Below, in pieces: positions 1-7,408 of a stretch of 64,000 nt of DNA. The notes under the pieces were generated by a model. That model did not search any database. It was given only the letters and a program-made list of their open reading frames with translations, and had not been told where the DNA came from. Position numbers and translations under genes: made by a program. How positions within the stretch are numbered: position 1 is the first letter of the stretch; every line of letters begins with the position of its first letter. Origin of the DNA: Herbaspirillum sp. AP02 (lineage in GTDB: Bacteria; Pseudomonadota; Gammaproteobacteria; Burkholderiales; Burkholderiaceae_D); NCBI RefSeq assembly GCF_015767275.1, contig NZ_JADWMY010000004.1:186001-250000 (forward strand). The letters run 5' to 3'.

Positions 1-369
1 ATCACCTCCAGCGCAGTACGCGCACCGATCGACATCCTGGGCCTCTCCAACGGCGCCCGCTCCGGCCTGACCGGCTTTGTCGCCGGCCTGTCCCGCAAGA
101 CCGTGGCCCACAACGTCACGATCAACAACCTCCTGCCCGGCCCCTTCGAAACCGACCGGCTGCGCTCCACCGCCACCGGCGCCGCACAAGAGAGCGGCCG
201 CACCGTGGACGAAGTCCTGGCCGAACGCCGCAAGCTCAACCCGTCGGGGCGCTTTGGTGACCCCGCCGAGTTCGGCGACGCCTGCGCCTACCTCTGCAGC
301 GCACAGGCCGGCTTTATCACCGGCCAGAACCTGTTGATGGATGGCGGGGCTTATCCCGGAACGTTCTGA
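1..369 (+). CDS. SDR family oxidoreductase, C-terminal part (5' end outside window)
   Basis: The reading frame is open from the first base and ends at TGA 367-369, so only the last 122 residues are present. The visible part has the SDR C-terminal layout: a helix after the catalytic region, an NNLLPGPFETDRL stretch matching the usual N-x-(V/I)-x-PG-x-(I/V)-x-T, and the terminal TGQNLLMDGGAYPG block that closes the Rossmann fold in FabG-like proteins. The usual Tyr-x-x-x-Lys pair is replaced by SNGAR near residues 21-25, so Tyr appears as Ser and Lys as Arg. Related divergent SDRs exist, but with this change normal dehydrogenase chemistry is doubtful. Substrate cannot be assigned. The gene is GC-rich and typical of the host, unlike the RT gene downstream. 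Confidence 0.85.
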   Translation: MTSSAVRAPIDILGLSNGARSGLTGFVAGLSRKTVAHNVTINNLLPGPFETDRLRSTATGAAQESGRTVDEVLAERRKLNPSGRFGDPAEFGDACAYLCSAQAGFITGQNLLMDGGAYPGTF

Positions 370-482
370 TTGAGCTTGCGGCTGCCTGTGGGCTGGCGGG
401 CTGGTAGCCGCAACAGCGCATGATGAGCGCGGCACCTGCTTGCATCGCGGAAAGAGATGGATGCAAAGAAATTGATGTGATG

Positions 483-488
483 TATAAT
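483..488 (+). promoter_or_regulatory. -10-like hexamer upstream of tRNA-Ser
   Basis: A perfect TATAAT lies 41 bases before the mature tRNA. It is followed by a GC-rich stretch (GGCCCTCG) resembling the discriminator of stable-RNA promoters. No good -35 box is visible at the usual 17-base spacing, so this is a plausible but unproven tRNA promoter. Confidence 0.4.
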
Positions 489-528
489 GCGGCCCTCGTG
501 CGACAGGCAACGCCCTGTCGCATCGCAA

Positions 529-618
529 GGAGGTTTGGGTGAGTGGTTTAAACCAGCAGTCTTGAAAACTGCCGACGGGGTGACCCGTCCGTGAGTTCGA
601 ATCTCACAGCCTCCGCCA
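529..618 (+). tRNA. tRNA-Ser (anticodon UGA)
   Basis: A 90-base class II tRNA. The acceptor stem GGAGGTT pairs with AGCCTCC (one G-T wobble), followed by discriminator G and an encoded CCA. The anticodon loop reads CTTGAAA, giving anticodon TGA for UCN serine codons. The long variable arm (CCGACGGGGTGACCCGTCC) and the T arm GTGAGTTCGAATCTCAC are typical of tRNA-Ser. Its 3' end borders the AT-rich RT gene, a position often used by integrating elements, but I could not find a second copy of the tRNA 3' end within the next few kilobases. Confidence 0.96.
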
Positions 619-631
619 GAACATCATATAG

Positions 632-660
632 AACGGGCCTTTGCGGCCCGTTTCTTTTTC
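632..660 (+). terminator. Intrinsic terminator of tRNA-Ser
   Basis: Eight-base stem AACGGGCC / GGCCCGTT with loop TTTGC, followed directly by TCTTTTTC. It lies 14 bases after the CCA end and should end tRNA transcription before the RT gene. Confidence 0.85.
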
Positions 661-681
661 TACGTCCAAAATTTACCCGCA

Positions 682-731
682 AATTGTTTTGAGTTTAATT
701 TACTCAAAATGACAACAATTCTTTTAGAATT
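682..731 (+). repeat. Two tandem inverted repeats upstream of the RT gene
   Basis: TTTTGAGT (687-694) and ACTCAAAA (702-709) form a perfect 8-base inverted repeat with a 7-base loop. They are flanked by AATTGTT (682-688) and AACAATT (714-720), which extend the symmetry. AATTC-TTTTA-GAATT follows at 717-731. The stretch lies between the tRNA terminator and the RT start codon. It may be an operator, a leader hairpin or part of a small RNA; sequence alone does not separate these. Confidence 0.5.
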
Positions 732-786
732 GGTCACGTATCCGACATGTTAAGTCGACAAACGCAAAAATAAAAACGGGGGAAAA

Positions 787-3700
787 ATGGTCGTTACGCT
801 GAAACAATTAGCGGTTGCTTACCGTAAAGCAAAGGTAGATCTTTATTACTCATCACATGCTTCGATAGAAGCAATAGCTGCCTACGAGGATGACCTTTCA
901 CGCAATTTGAACGCTCTATTAAAAAAAATTAATAGTGGCGATGATGCATGGATAAAAAAAGAGAGCTTCCTAGGCGACTGGACACTCGCAACTAAGGCAA
1001 TCTCTTGGCCCGAACGAAAAAAAGTCCGCGACGATTTTGGAACCGGGCTGATATTTTCAGATCCTCGAGAGGAGTGGGAATATTCAAAATCATTGCTTGA
1101 AAAAAAAGCAAATTCCCCTACCAACCCAAAAGCAGAGTTTCGAGTGATGGCCCAATGCAGCCTTGACTTCCATGTCTTATCTGCTCTGTGGATTATAAAA
1201 GTTGGTCAATTTCTCGACGCCAAGTTGACTAAATGTGCCTATGGAAATCGGCTTCGAAGAACTCGCGATAACAAAAAATTAAACACGCGTGCGATGGGGT
1301 CGTTTACGCCTTATTTGAAGCCGTTTCGGGACTGGCGAGATAACGGCATCGGTACTATGCATAGAGCGTTAGAGGACAATAAAAAAATTGTGGCCCTTAC
1401 AGCCGATGTCAGTTCTTTCTATCACGAACTAAACCCTGGGTTTCTTTTAAAAAAATCTTTTCTAAAGGGAGTACTAGGGATTGAACTTTCCCCTGACCAG
1501 GAAAAACTGCATGGCCTGTTTATTGGCGCCCTAGAGACTTGGGCAAAAAGAACGCCTCTAAAAAAGGGGCTACCCGTCGGATTACCTGCGTCGGCCGTCG
1601 TCGCAAACGTGGCCTTGATTGAGCTAGATCGCCTGATGGAACAGCAAATCGCCCCTCTATATTACGGACGCTATGTTGATGACATTCTATTGGTTATGGA
1701 GAACGGCGCATCTTTTCAATCAACAGGAGATGTTTGGGAGTGGATATTTGCCAGATCGAATGGAAACCTCTCGTGGTTTGGCAAAAAAGATGACCGGAAA
1801 ATCAAGTTTTCCCCCAAATACCTGCTCGGAAGTGGCACGAGAAAATCTAGCAATATTCATTTTTCTAATTCCAAAAACAAGGTATTTATTCTGTCAGGAG
1901 AATCTGGAAAAGACTTAATCAATGCAATCGCATGCCAAATCCAGGAAAGAGCCAGCGAATGGCGCGCCATGCCCCGCCTTCCACAGTCGGCGCAACAAGT
2001 TGGCACCGATCTGTTGGCAGCTACTCAGAGTAATGGGGAGGCTGCAGATAACTTGCGAAAAACGGACGTATTGACGATGCGTCGAGCGGGATTCGCAATA
2101 AAATTACGAGACTTTGAAGCGTACGAGCGAGATCTTGTTCCAAGTGCCTGGCGAGACCACCGCCGTGCATTTTTCCGTGCTTTTACACAGCATGTATTGG
2201 TACTGCCCCACTTTTTTGATCTGGCGATTTACTTGCCACGAGTCATTCGTCTCGCAACTGCATGCGAAGATTTCAAAGAGCTTAGGACAATTATTAATTC
2301 TGTACAAAAAATCACAAAAGAAGTTGCAGACAATTGTTCTATTGAGATTAAGGCAGCAACTCCGCCTTATAAAATCCAACGAGAAGAACTAATTACGCGT
2401 TGGAAGAAACAACTTTTTTCGTCGGTATGCGAAAGTGTCGCCGCGGCGTTCCCACCCATGTTGACACGCGCGGGAGCATCTCGCTGGAAAAAGTATATGT
2501 CGGAATACACGCCTGAGTTCGATCTTGACCTGCTTCCGGCTTGGCCTGCTTCTAAGAAGGAATTTCAAACGCGACAAGCTCGCCTCTTCTCCTTCGACTT
2601 AGCCCATATGCCGTTCCGATTTATGGGCCTACCAGCGGAGATGGTGTCTCAGCGAGGAGTTCCAAAAAGGGGAACGATAAAGAACTTCACCAACGCATCA
2701 AAACTGCTTCCGCCTGATATCTATCGTGGGAACTCAGCGATTGCGCGGACGCTTGGATTCAGCCACTTGCCGCACGGTTTAGCGTTTACTACACGGCCAT
2801 TCAGCTTAGCGGAGCTGTTCATCTTGGACATTGACGTGTTTAACAGAGATGTTCAGTCTGAACTAGCAGATATCGTGAGAGCTCAAAGAGGGTTCGATCT
2901 AAATGAAAAAATGCCGGTTATGAGTAGAAATAAAATTCTTGAGATTCCCGATGGGAAATCTGAAGATAAGTACCGTGTAGCAGTTTCAAGTTGGAAGACC
3001 AGAATAGACAGCTGGGTCGCAGCCGTAAGAAAAGTAGAGGATCCAGATATTGAGAGATATGGCCGTTTAAATCATCTTCTCGATCATGTTATATCCAAGC
3101 CCCTCGGCTGCCGCTATCTGATACTCCCTGAGTTAGCACTTCCCTCCAGCTGGTTTTTCCGCATCGCCCGAAAACTCCATGGACGCGGTATTTCTCTGAT
3201 CGCCGGAGTTGAGTATCTGCACGCAGGAAAACATAAAGTTCGCAATCAAGTTTGGGCAGCGCTATCGCATGACGGCCTTGGCTTTCCCTCTACGTTAATT
3301 TATAGGCAAGATAAACAACGTCCCGCTTTGCACGAGGAACTAGAACTCCAGAGACTTGCGGGAGTTAAGATGAAACCAGATAAAAAATGGGATAACCCGC
3401 CAATAATTCAGCATGGCGACTTCCGTTTTTCTCTTTTGATCTGCAGTGAACTCACAAATATCAGTTATCGGGCGGCGCTTCGAGGAAACGTCGATGCAAT
3501 ATTCGTTCCCGAATGGAATCAGGATACTGAAAGTTTTAATGCGTTAGTTGAATCGGCCGCGCTTGATGTCCACGCTTATGTAATTCAATGCAATGATCGT
3601 CAATATGGAGATAGTCGCATTCGTGCGCCCTACAAAAATAGTTGGGAACGGGACATCCTACGGGTGAAAGGTGGGATTGCTGATTATTGTGTAATGGGAG

Positions 3701-3819
3701 AAATCGACATAAAAACACTTAGGGAATTTCAAAGCGGATATCGGTCTCCACCAACTCCTTTTAAACCTGTTCCCGACGGCTTTAGGATAGCAGATGAGCG
3801 AAAAATACTTCCCACCTGA
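787..3819 (+). CDS. Reverse transcriptase-nitrilase fusion protein (DRT1/UG-type defence RT)
   Basis: The 1010-residue product has an N-terminal reverse transcriptase domain: motif A TADVSSFYHEL with Asp207, motif B GLPVGLPASAVVAN near residue 265, and the catalytic YVDD box at 296-299. The last quarter is a nitrilase-superfamily (CN hydrolase) domain: LILPELALP with Glu782, YRQDK with Lys843 and LLICSEL with Cys886, giving a plausible Glu-Lys-Cys triad. RT plus C-terminal nitrilase is the architecture of the defence-associated UG1/UG5 RTs (DRT type 1), shown to protect E. coli from phages. No maturase, retron or group II intron features are visible. A strong ribosome site (GGGGGA) precedes ATG 787. 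Base composition is far more AT-rich than the flanks and codon use differs, pointing to horizontal acquisition beside tRNA-Ser. It has no neighbour in an operon. Subgroup assignment (UG1 versus UG5) is uncertain. Confidence 0.9.
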   Translation: MVVTLKQLAVAYRKAKVDLYYSSHASIEAIAAYEDDLSRNLNALLKKINSGDDAWIKKESFLGDWTLATKAISWPERKKVRDDFGTGLIFSDPREEWEYSKSLLEKKANSPTNPKAEFRVMAQCSLDFHVLSALWIIKVGQFLDAKLTKCAYGNRLRRTRDNKKLNTRAMGSFTPYLKPFRDWRDNGIGTMHRALEDNKKIVALTADVSSFYHELNPGFLLKKSFLKGVLGIELSPDQEKLHGLFIGALETWAKRTPLKKGLPVGLPASAVVANVALIELDRLMEQQIAPLYYGRYVDDILLVMENGASFQSTGDVWEWIFARSNGNLSWFGKKDDRKIKFSPKYLLGSGTRKSSNIHFSNSKNKVFILSGESGKDLINAIACQIQERASEWRAMPRLPQSAQQVGTDLLAATQSNGEAADNLRKTDVLTMRRAGFAIKLRDFEAYERDLVPSAWRDHRRAFFRAFTQHVLVLPHFFDLAIYLPRVIRLATACEDFKELRTIINSVQKITKEVADNCSIEIKAATPPYKIQREELITRWKKQLFSSVCESVAAAFPPMLTRAGASRWKKYMSEYTPEFDLDLLPAWPASKKEFQTRQARLFSFDLAHMPFRFMGLPAEMVSQRGVPKRGTIKNFTNASKLLPPDIYRGNSAIARTLGFSHLPHGLAFTTRPFSLAELFILDIDVFNRDVQSELADIVRAQRGFDLNEKMPVMSRNKILEIPDGKSEDKYRVAVSSWKTRIDSWVAAVRKVEDPDIERYGRLNHLLDHVISKPLGCRYLILPELALPSSWFFRIARKLHGRGISLIAGVEYLHAGKHKVRNQVWAALSHDGLGFPSTLIYRQDKQRPALHEELELQRLAGVKMKPDKKWDNPPIIQHGDFRFSLLICSELTNISYRAALRGNVDAIFVPEWNQDTESFNALVESAALDVHAYVIQCNDRQYGDSRIRAPYKNSWERDILRVKGGIADYCVMGEIDIKTLREFQSGYRSPPTPFKPVPDGFRIADERKILPT

Positions 3820-4012
3820 GCTTTCGCGCGCACACTTCGTCACCCTTCTTTTATGCCTCACGGGTGTACGTCGGAGTTAGCCTCTCGCAACCTGCACCAA
3901 GGTTGCCGCTCACTCTTCATCGCTACGCCCTAGCGAGCACAGTAACGAAAAGCCACTCGTCGAACATTATGGCGGGTGGCTGAATGCCAGGAGGAATGCA
4001 GGCGAGAATCAG
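3820..4012. other. Intergenic stretch after the RT gene with a weak hairpin
   Basis: No credible gene. GCAACCT (3887-3893) and AGGTTGC (3900-3906) form a 7-base stem with a 6-base loop but no T-run follows, so it is a poor intrinsic terminator. Base composition here is intermediate between the AT-rich RT gene and the GC-rich flank, so the right border of the acquired segment probably lies in this stretch. Confidence 0.4.
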
Positions 4013-4079
<67 letters not shown>

Positions 4080-4151
4080 CGCTACGGAGCCTTCAGTTAG
4101 CAACTGCCTGAAATACGGGAAAGCGCCGGCGGCTAAAGCCATCTCGTCCGA

Positions 4152-5576
4152 TCACCCATGCAACCCCCGCTGATAAGCCGCCAACACCGCCTCATGCATC
4201 ACCTCCGACTGCGTCGGATGAGGAAACACGGTCCCCATCAGTTCAGCCTCGCTGCTCTCCAGCTCACGCGCAATGGCATAGCCCTGGATCATCTCGGTAA
4301 CTTCCTCGCCCACCATGTGAGCGCCCAGCAGTTCGCCGCTACCTTCATCAAAAATCACCTTCACAAAACCGCCGGTAGCGCCCAGCGCAATGGCCTTGCC
4401 ATTGACCGCAAACGGAAACTGTCCCACCCGGATACGGCGTCCAGCCTGGCGCGCAGCGGCTTCCGTCAGACCGACGCTGGCGACCTGCGGGTGGCTGTAC
4501 GTGCAAGCCGGGATCTTTGACGGGTCCAACGCATGCGGATCGAGGCCGGCGATCTTCTCGACGCAGGCCACGCCTTCGTGACTTGCCTTGTGGGCCAGCC
4601 ACGGCGGGCCGGCAACATCACCGATGGCGTACACGCCCGGTTCGCCGGTGCAACCAAACGCATCGGTCACGATGTGGCTGCGCTCTACCTTCACCGCCGT
4701 GCTCTCGAGGCCCAGGTCCTCGACGTTTCCGACGATGCCGGCTGCTACCAGCACCACGTCGGCCACCAGTGTGTCGGCATGCCGGCCTTCGAGCGTCACC
4801 TGCCACTCGACACCGGTGCCGGCAGCGCCATCACGCTTGACCGTCGAGGCGATGCGCGCGCCGGTGTAGAGGCGCATGCCGTCCCTGCGCAGCGCATCGG
4901 CGACGTGGGCGCTGATGTCTTCGTCCTCCACTGGCAGGATGCGCTCGGCCATCTCCACCACGCTGACCTCGGCGCCCAGTGCGCGATAGAAACTGGCGAA
5001 CTCGATGCCGATCGCGCCAGCGCCGATCACCAGCAGGCGGCGTGGAGTCTGGCGCGGCATCAACGCTTCACGATAGGACCAGACGCTCTCGCCATCGGGC
5101 TGCAGCCCCGGCAGCACCCTTGCACGCGCCCCCGTGGCCAGGATGATGTAGCTTGCCGTGATGACGGACTTCCCCTGCGTGCCGTCCTTGCCCTCGACCT
5201 CCAGGCGTCCGCGCCCGGCCAGGCGGGCCCTGCCCTCGACGACGGTGATCTTGTTCTTCTTCATCAGGTAGGCAACGCCCTTGTTCAGATGCGCGGCCAC
5301 CGAGCGCGAACGCGCCACCATGGTCTGCAGGTCGGTCTCGGGCTCGCCGACCTGTACGCCGAACCGGGCGGCGTCGCGCACCAGTCGCAAGACATCAGCC
5401 GAGCGCAGCAGCGCCTTGGTGGGGATACATCCCCAGTTCAGGCAGACACCCCCCAGCTGGGCCTTCTCCACCAGGACTGTCTTCATGCCCAGCTGGGCGG
5501 CGCGGATCGCCGCCACATAACCGCCCGGGCCACCACCAACGATGGCCAGGTCGAAATCAGTTTGCGCTGCCTTCAT
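4152..5576 (-). CDS. lpdA: Dihydrolipoyl dehydrogenase (E3 of a 2-oxoacid dehydrogenase complex)
   Basis: FAD-dependent E3 that reoxidises dihydrolipoyl groups of E2 and passes electrons to NAD+. Of 474 residues, the N-terminal FAD motif GGGPGGYVAA is at 14-23, the redox disulfide GGVCLNWGC at Cys45/Cys50, a second Rossmann motif VIGAGAIGIEFASF follows mid-protein for NAD+, and the C-terminal HPTQSE supplies the catalytic His-Glu. Length is normal for the family. Start: GAGGTGA lies 6 bases before ATG 5576; a GTG one codon earlier would be too close to it. It is the last gene of the E1-VOC-E2-E3 series, 11 bases after E2, so this copy is probably dedicated to the local complex. Confidence 0.95.
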   Translation of the reverse strand: MKAAQTDFDLAIVGGGPGGYVAAIRAAQLGMKTVLVEKAQLGGVCLNWGCIPTKALLRSADVLRLVRDAARFGVQVGEPETDLQTMVARSRSVAAHLNKGVAYLMKKNKITVVEGRARLAGRGRLEVEGKDGTQGKSVITASYIILATGARARVLPGLQPDGESVWSYREALMPRQTPRRLLVIGAGAIGIEFASFYRALGAEVSVVEMAERILPVEDEDISAHVADALRRDGMRLYTGARIASTVKRDGAAGTGVEWQVTLEGRHADTLVADVVLVAAGIVGNVEDLGLESTAVKVERSHIVTDAFGCTGEPGVYAIGDVAGPPWLAHKASHEGVACVEKIAGLDPHALDPSKIPACTYSHPQVASVGLTEAAARQAGRRIRVGQFPFAVNGKAIALGATGGFVKVIFDEGSGELLGAHMVGEEVTEMIQGYAIARELESSEAELMGTVFPHPTQSEVMHEAVLAAYQRGLHG

Positions 5577-5587
5577 CACGTATCACC

Positions 5588-6892
5588 TCAAATCAATGCA
5601 CTCAGGGGGTTCTCGATGCAGCGCTGGAAGGCCGCCAGCCATTGGGCGGCCAGTGCACCATCCACGGCGCGGTGATCCACCGACAGCGTGACCTTCATGA
5701 CCTGCGCCACGGCGAGCTGCCCGTCGACCACGACCGGCTGCGACAGCGTGGCACCCACGGCCAGGATCGCCGCCTGTGGGGGGTTGATGATGGCCGAGAA
5801 TTCGCGCACACCGAACATGCCCAGATTGCTGACCGTAAAGCTGCCGCCCTGGTACTCGTTGGGCACCAGCGCACCGGATCGCGCCCGCGCCGCAAGGTCC
5901 ACGATCTCGCGGCTGATGGCCGACAGGGTCTTGTTGCCCGCATTGCGTACCACCGGTGTGATCAGGCCGCCCTCGGTGGACACGGCCACCGAGATATCGG
6001 CCTGCTGGTATTTGCGCAGTGCGGCCTCGGTCCAGCTGACGTTCATGTCGGGCACGCTCTGCAGCGCAGCTGCCACTGCCTTGACAATGAAATCGTTGAC
6101 CGAAATCTTGCGTATGCCGGCGGCGTTGATTTCCGCGCGCAGGGCCAGCAGCTTGTCCATGCGGCAATCGGCACTGAGGTAGAAATGGGGAATGCTGGCC
6201 TTGCTCTCGCTGAGACGACGCGCGATGGTGCGTCGCATGCCACTGTGGGGGATGTCGGTGAAGGCAGCACTGCCCTCCGGAGTATTGGGGATGGCGATGG
6301 GCGGCAGCGGCGCATCGCGACCGGCAGCGGCCGTAGCATTAGCAGCCGTCGCAGGGGCAGCTTGCGCAGCCGCTTCCACGTCGCGCCGGACGATACGACC
6401 ATGCGGCCCGCTGCCCGTCATTCCTGCCAGTGCAAGCCCACGCTCCTGCGCCAGGCGACGTGCCAGCGGGCTGGCAAAGATGCGACCGGAGGCCGCTGCA
6501 CCGGGTTCGGGTTCAGGTGCGGATGCGGCCACGGTCGTCGCTGAAGTTGTTGCTGCAGTGGCGGTGACCGACACAGTCGCGCCAGCGCCCGGTGGCGGCT
6601 CCACGGCAACGCCGGCCGCCGCCAGCAGGGCGGCGATATCGACCTGGGTTTCGCCCTCTTCGAACAACACGGCGATCGGTGCGCCGACGTCCACCTCCTG
6701 GCCCGCCGCCGCCAGGATCTTGCCCAGCACGCCATTGCTGTCGGCGTCGTATTCGATGACGGCCTTGTCGGTTTCGATCTCTGCCAGGCACTCACCGGCC
6801 TTGATGGCTTCGCCTTCTTTCCGGGACCACTGGACGATCACCGCCGAGGTCGCATTTGCGGCGATTTCCGGCATCTTGATCAGCTTTGCCAT
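5588..6892 (-). CDS. Dihydrolipoamide acyltransferase (E2), acetoin/branched-chain type
   Basis: Lipoyl-bearing core protein that moves the acyl group made by E1 to CoA. The 434 residues hold an N-terminal lipoyl domain with ETDKAVIEYD (lipoyl lysine), an Ala/Thr/Pro-rich linker, a peripheral subunit-binding domain (IFASPLARRLAQERG...GPHGRIVRRDV), a second Ala-rich linker and the catalytic domain ending in DHRAVDGA, where His and Asp are catalytic. Only one lipoyl domain is present. Start ATG 6892 (MAKLIKMPEI) was chosen because the frame extends upstream only into the preceding gene; it overlaps nothing and is one base from the stop of the VOC gene. The complex could act on acetoin, a branched-chain 2-oxoacid or another 2-oxoacid; the sequence does not decide. 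Confidence 0.93.
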   Translation of the reverse strand: MAKLIKMPEIAANATSAVIVQWSRKEGEAIKAGECLAEIETDKAVIEYDADSNGVLGKILAAAGQEVDVGAPIAVLFEEGETQVDIAALLAAAGVAVEPPPGAGATVSVTATAATTSATTVAASAPEPEPGAAASGRIFASPLARRLAQERGLALAGMTGSGPHGRIVRRDVEAAAQAAPATAANATAAAGRDAPLPPIAIPNTPEGSAAFTDIPHSGMRRTIARRLSESKASIPHFYLSADCRMDKLLALRAEINAAGIRKISVNDFIVKAVAAALQSVPDMNVSWTEAALRKYQQADISVAVSTEGGLITPVVRNAGNKTLSAISREIVDLAARARSGALVPNEYQGGSFTVSNLGMFGVREFSAIINPPQAAILAVGATLSQPVVVDGQLAVAQVMKVTLSVDHRAVDGALAAQWLAAFQRCIENPLSALI

Positions 6893-6893
6893 G

Positions 6894-7379
6894 TCATTGC
6901 CCTTCTTTCTTGAGGTCGGGTCGATAGGCAGCGATGTCGCTGTACTGGACCAGTTCCAGCACATTGCCTTCCGGGTCGCGGCAGAACGCCAGATACACCC
7001 CGGGACGCGCCTCCACCCGCCGCGCGCCGGTCATGAACTCGATACCGGCGGCGCGCAGGGTGGCGATGGCGGCATCGATGTCGGCCACGATGAAGGTGAG
7101 ATAGGCGGCGTTGGGCCGGTCCAGGATGTAGGCGGGAGGTGTCTCGGCCCGGGGTGGCGTGCGAGGTGCCAGCAGCTTGATCCGTTCGCCATAGGGGGTC
7201 TGCAGACGGACCACGGTATAGCCGTCGGCAGACAGGCCGGAGGCTGCCGATTTGTCGGCAGGGACGGTGATTTCACTCACAAAGCTGAAACCCATGGTGG
7301 TTTCATAGAAGCGCCGCAGCGCCGGCAGGTCACGACAGGCGATGCCCACTTCCAGGGGGACGATCATCTCGATGCTCAT
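6894..7379 (-). CDS. VOC (glyoxalase/dioxygenase fold) family protein
   Basis: A 161-residue protein with the paired beta-alpha-beta-beta-beta layout of the vicinal oxygen chelate fold: first module PLEVGIACRDLPALRRFYETTMGF, second NAAYLTFIVADIDAAIATLRAAGIEF and the closing FCRDPEGNVLELVQY. In many family members a metal-binding His precedes VGIAV in the first module; here Glu stands there, and the C-terminal Glu in GNVLELVQ is kept. It lies between E1 and E2 of the dehydrogenase complex, so it may act on an intermediate of the same pathway, for example an isomerase, lyase or lactoylglutathione-like step. The exact reaction is unknown. Confidence 0.85.
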   Translation of the reverse strand: MSIEMIVPLEVGIACRDLPALRRFYETTMGFSFVSEITVPADKSAASGLSADGYTVVRLQTPYGERIKLLAPRTPPRAETPPAYILDRPNAAYLTFIVADIDAAIATLRAAGIEFMTGARRVEARPGVYLAFCRDPEGNVLELVQYSDIAAYRPDLKKEGQ

Positions 7380-7408
7380 GGCAAATCCTTTCGGTAATCA
7401 GGCGGTAT

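Noticed and set aside
4533-5675. Long plus-strand frame (380 codons) opposite lpdA
   Set aside because: It is an antisense shadow of GC-rich lpdA; composition is His/Arg/Gly-rich and shows no domain.
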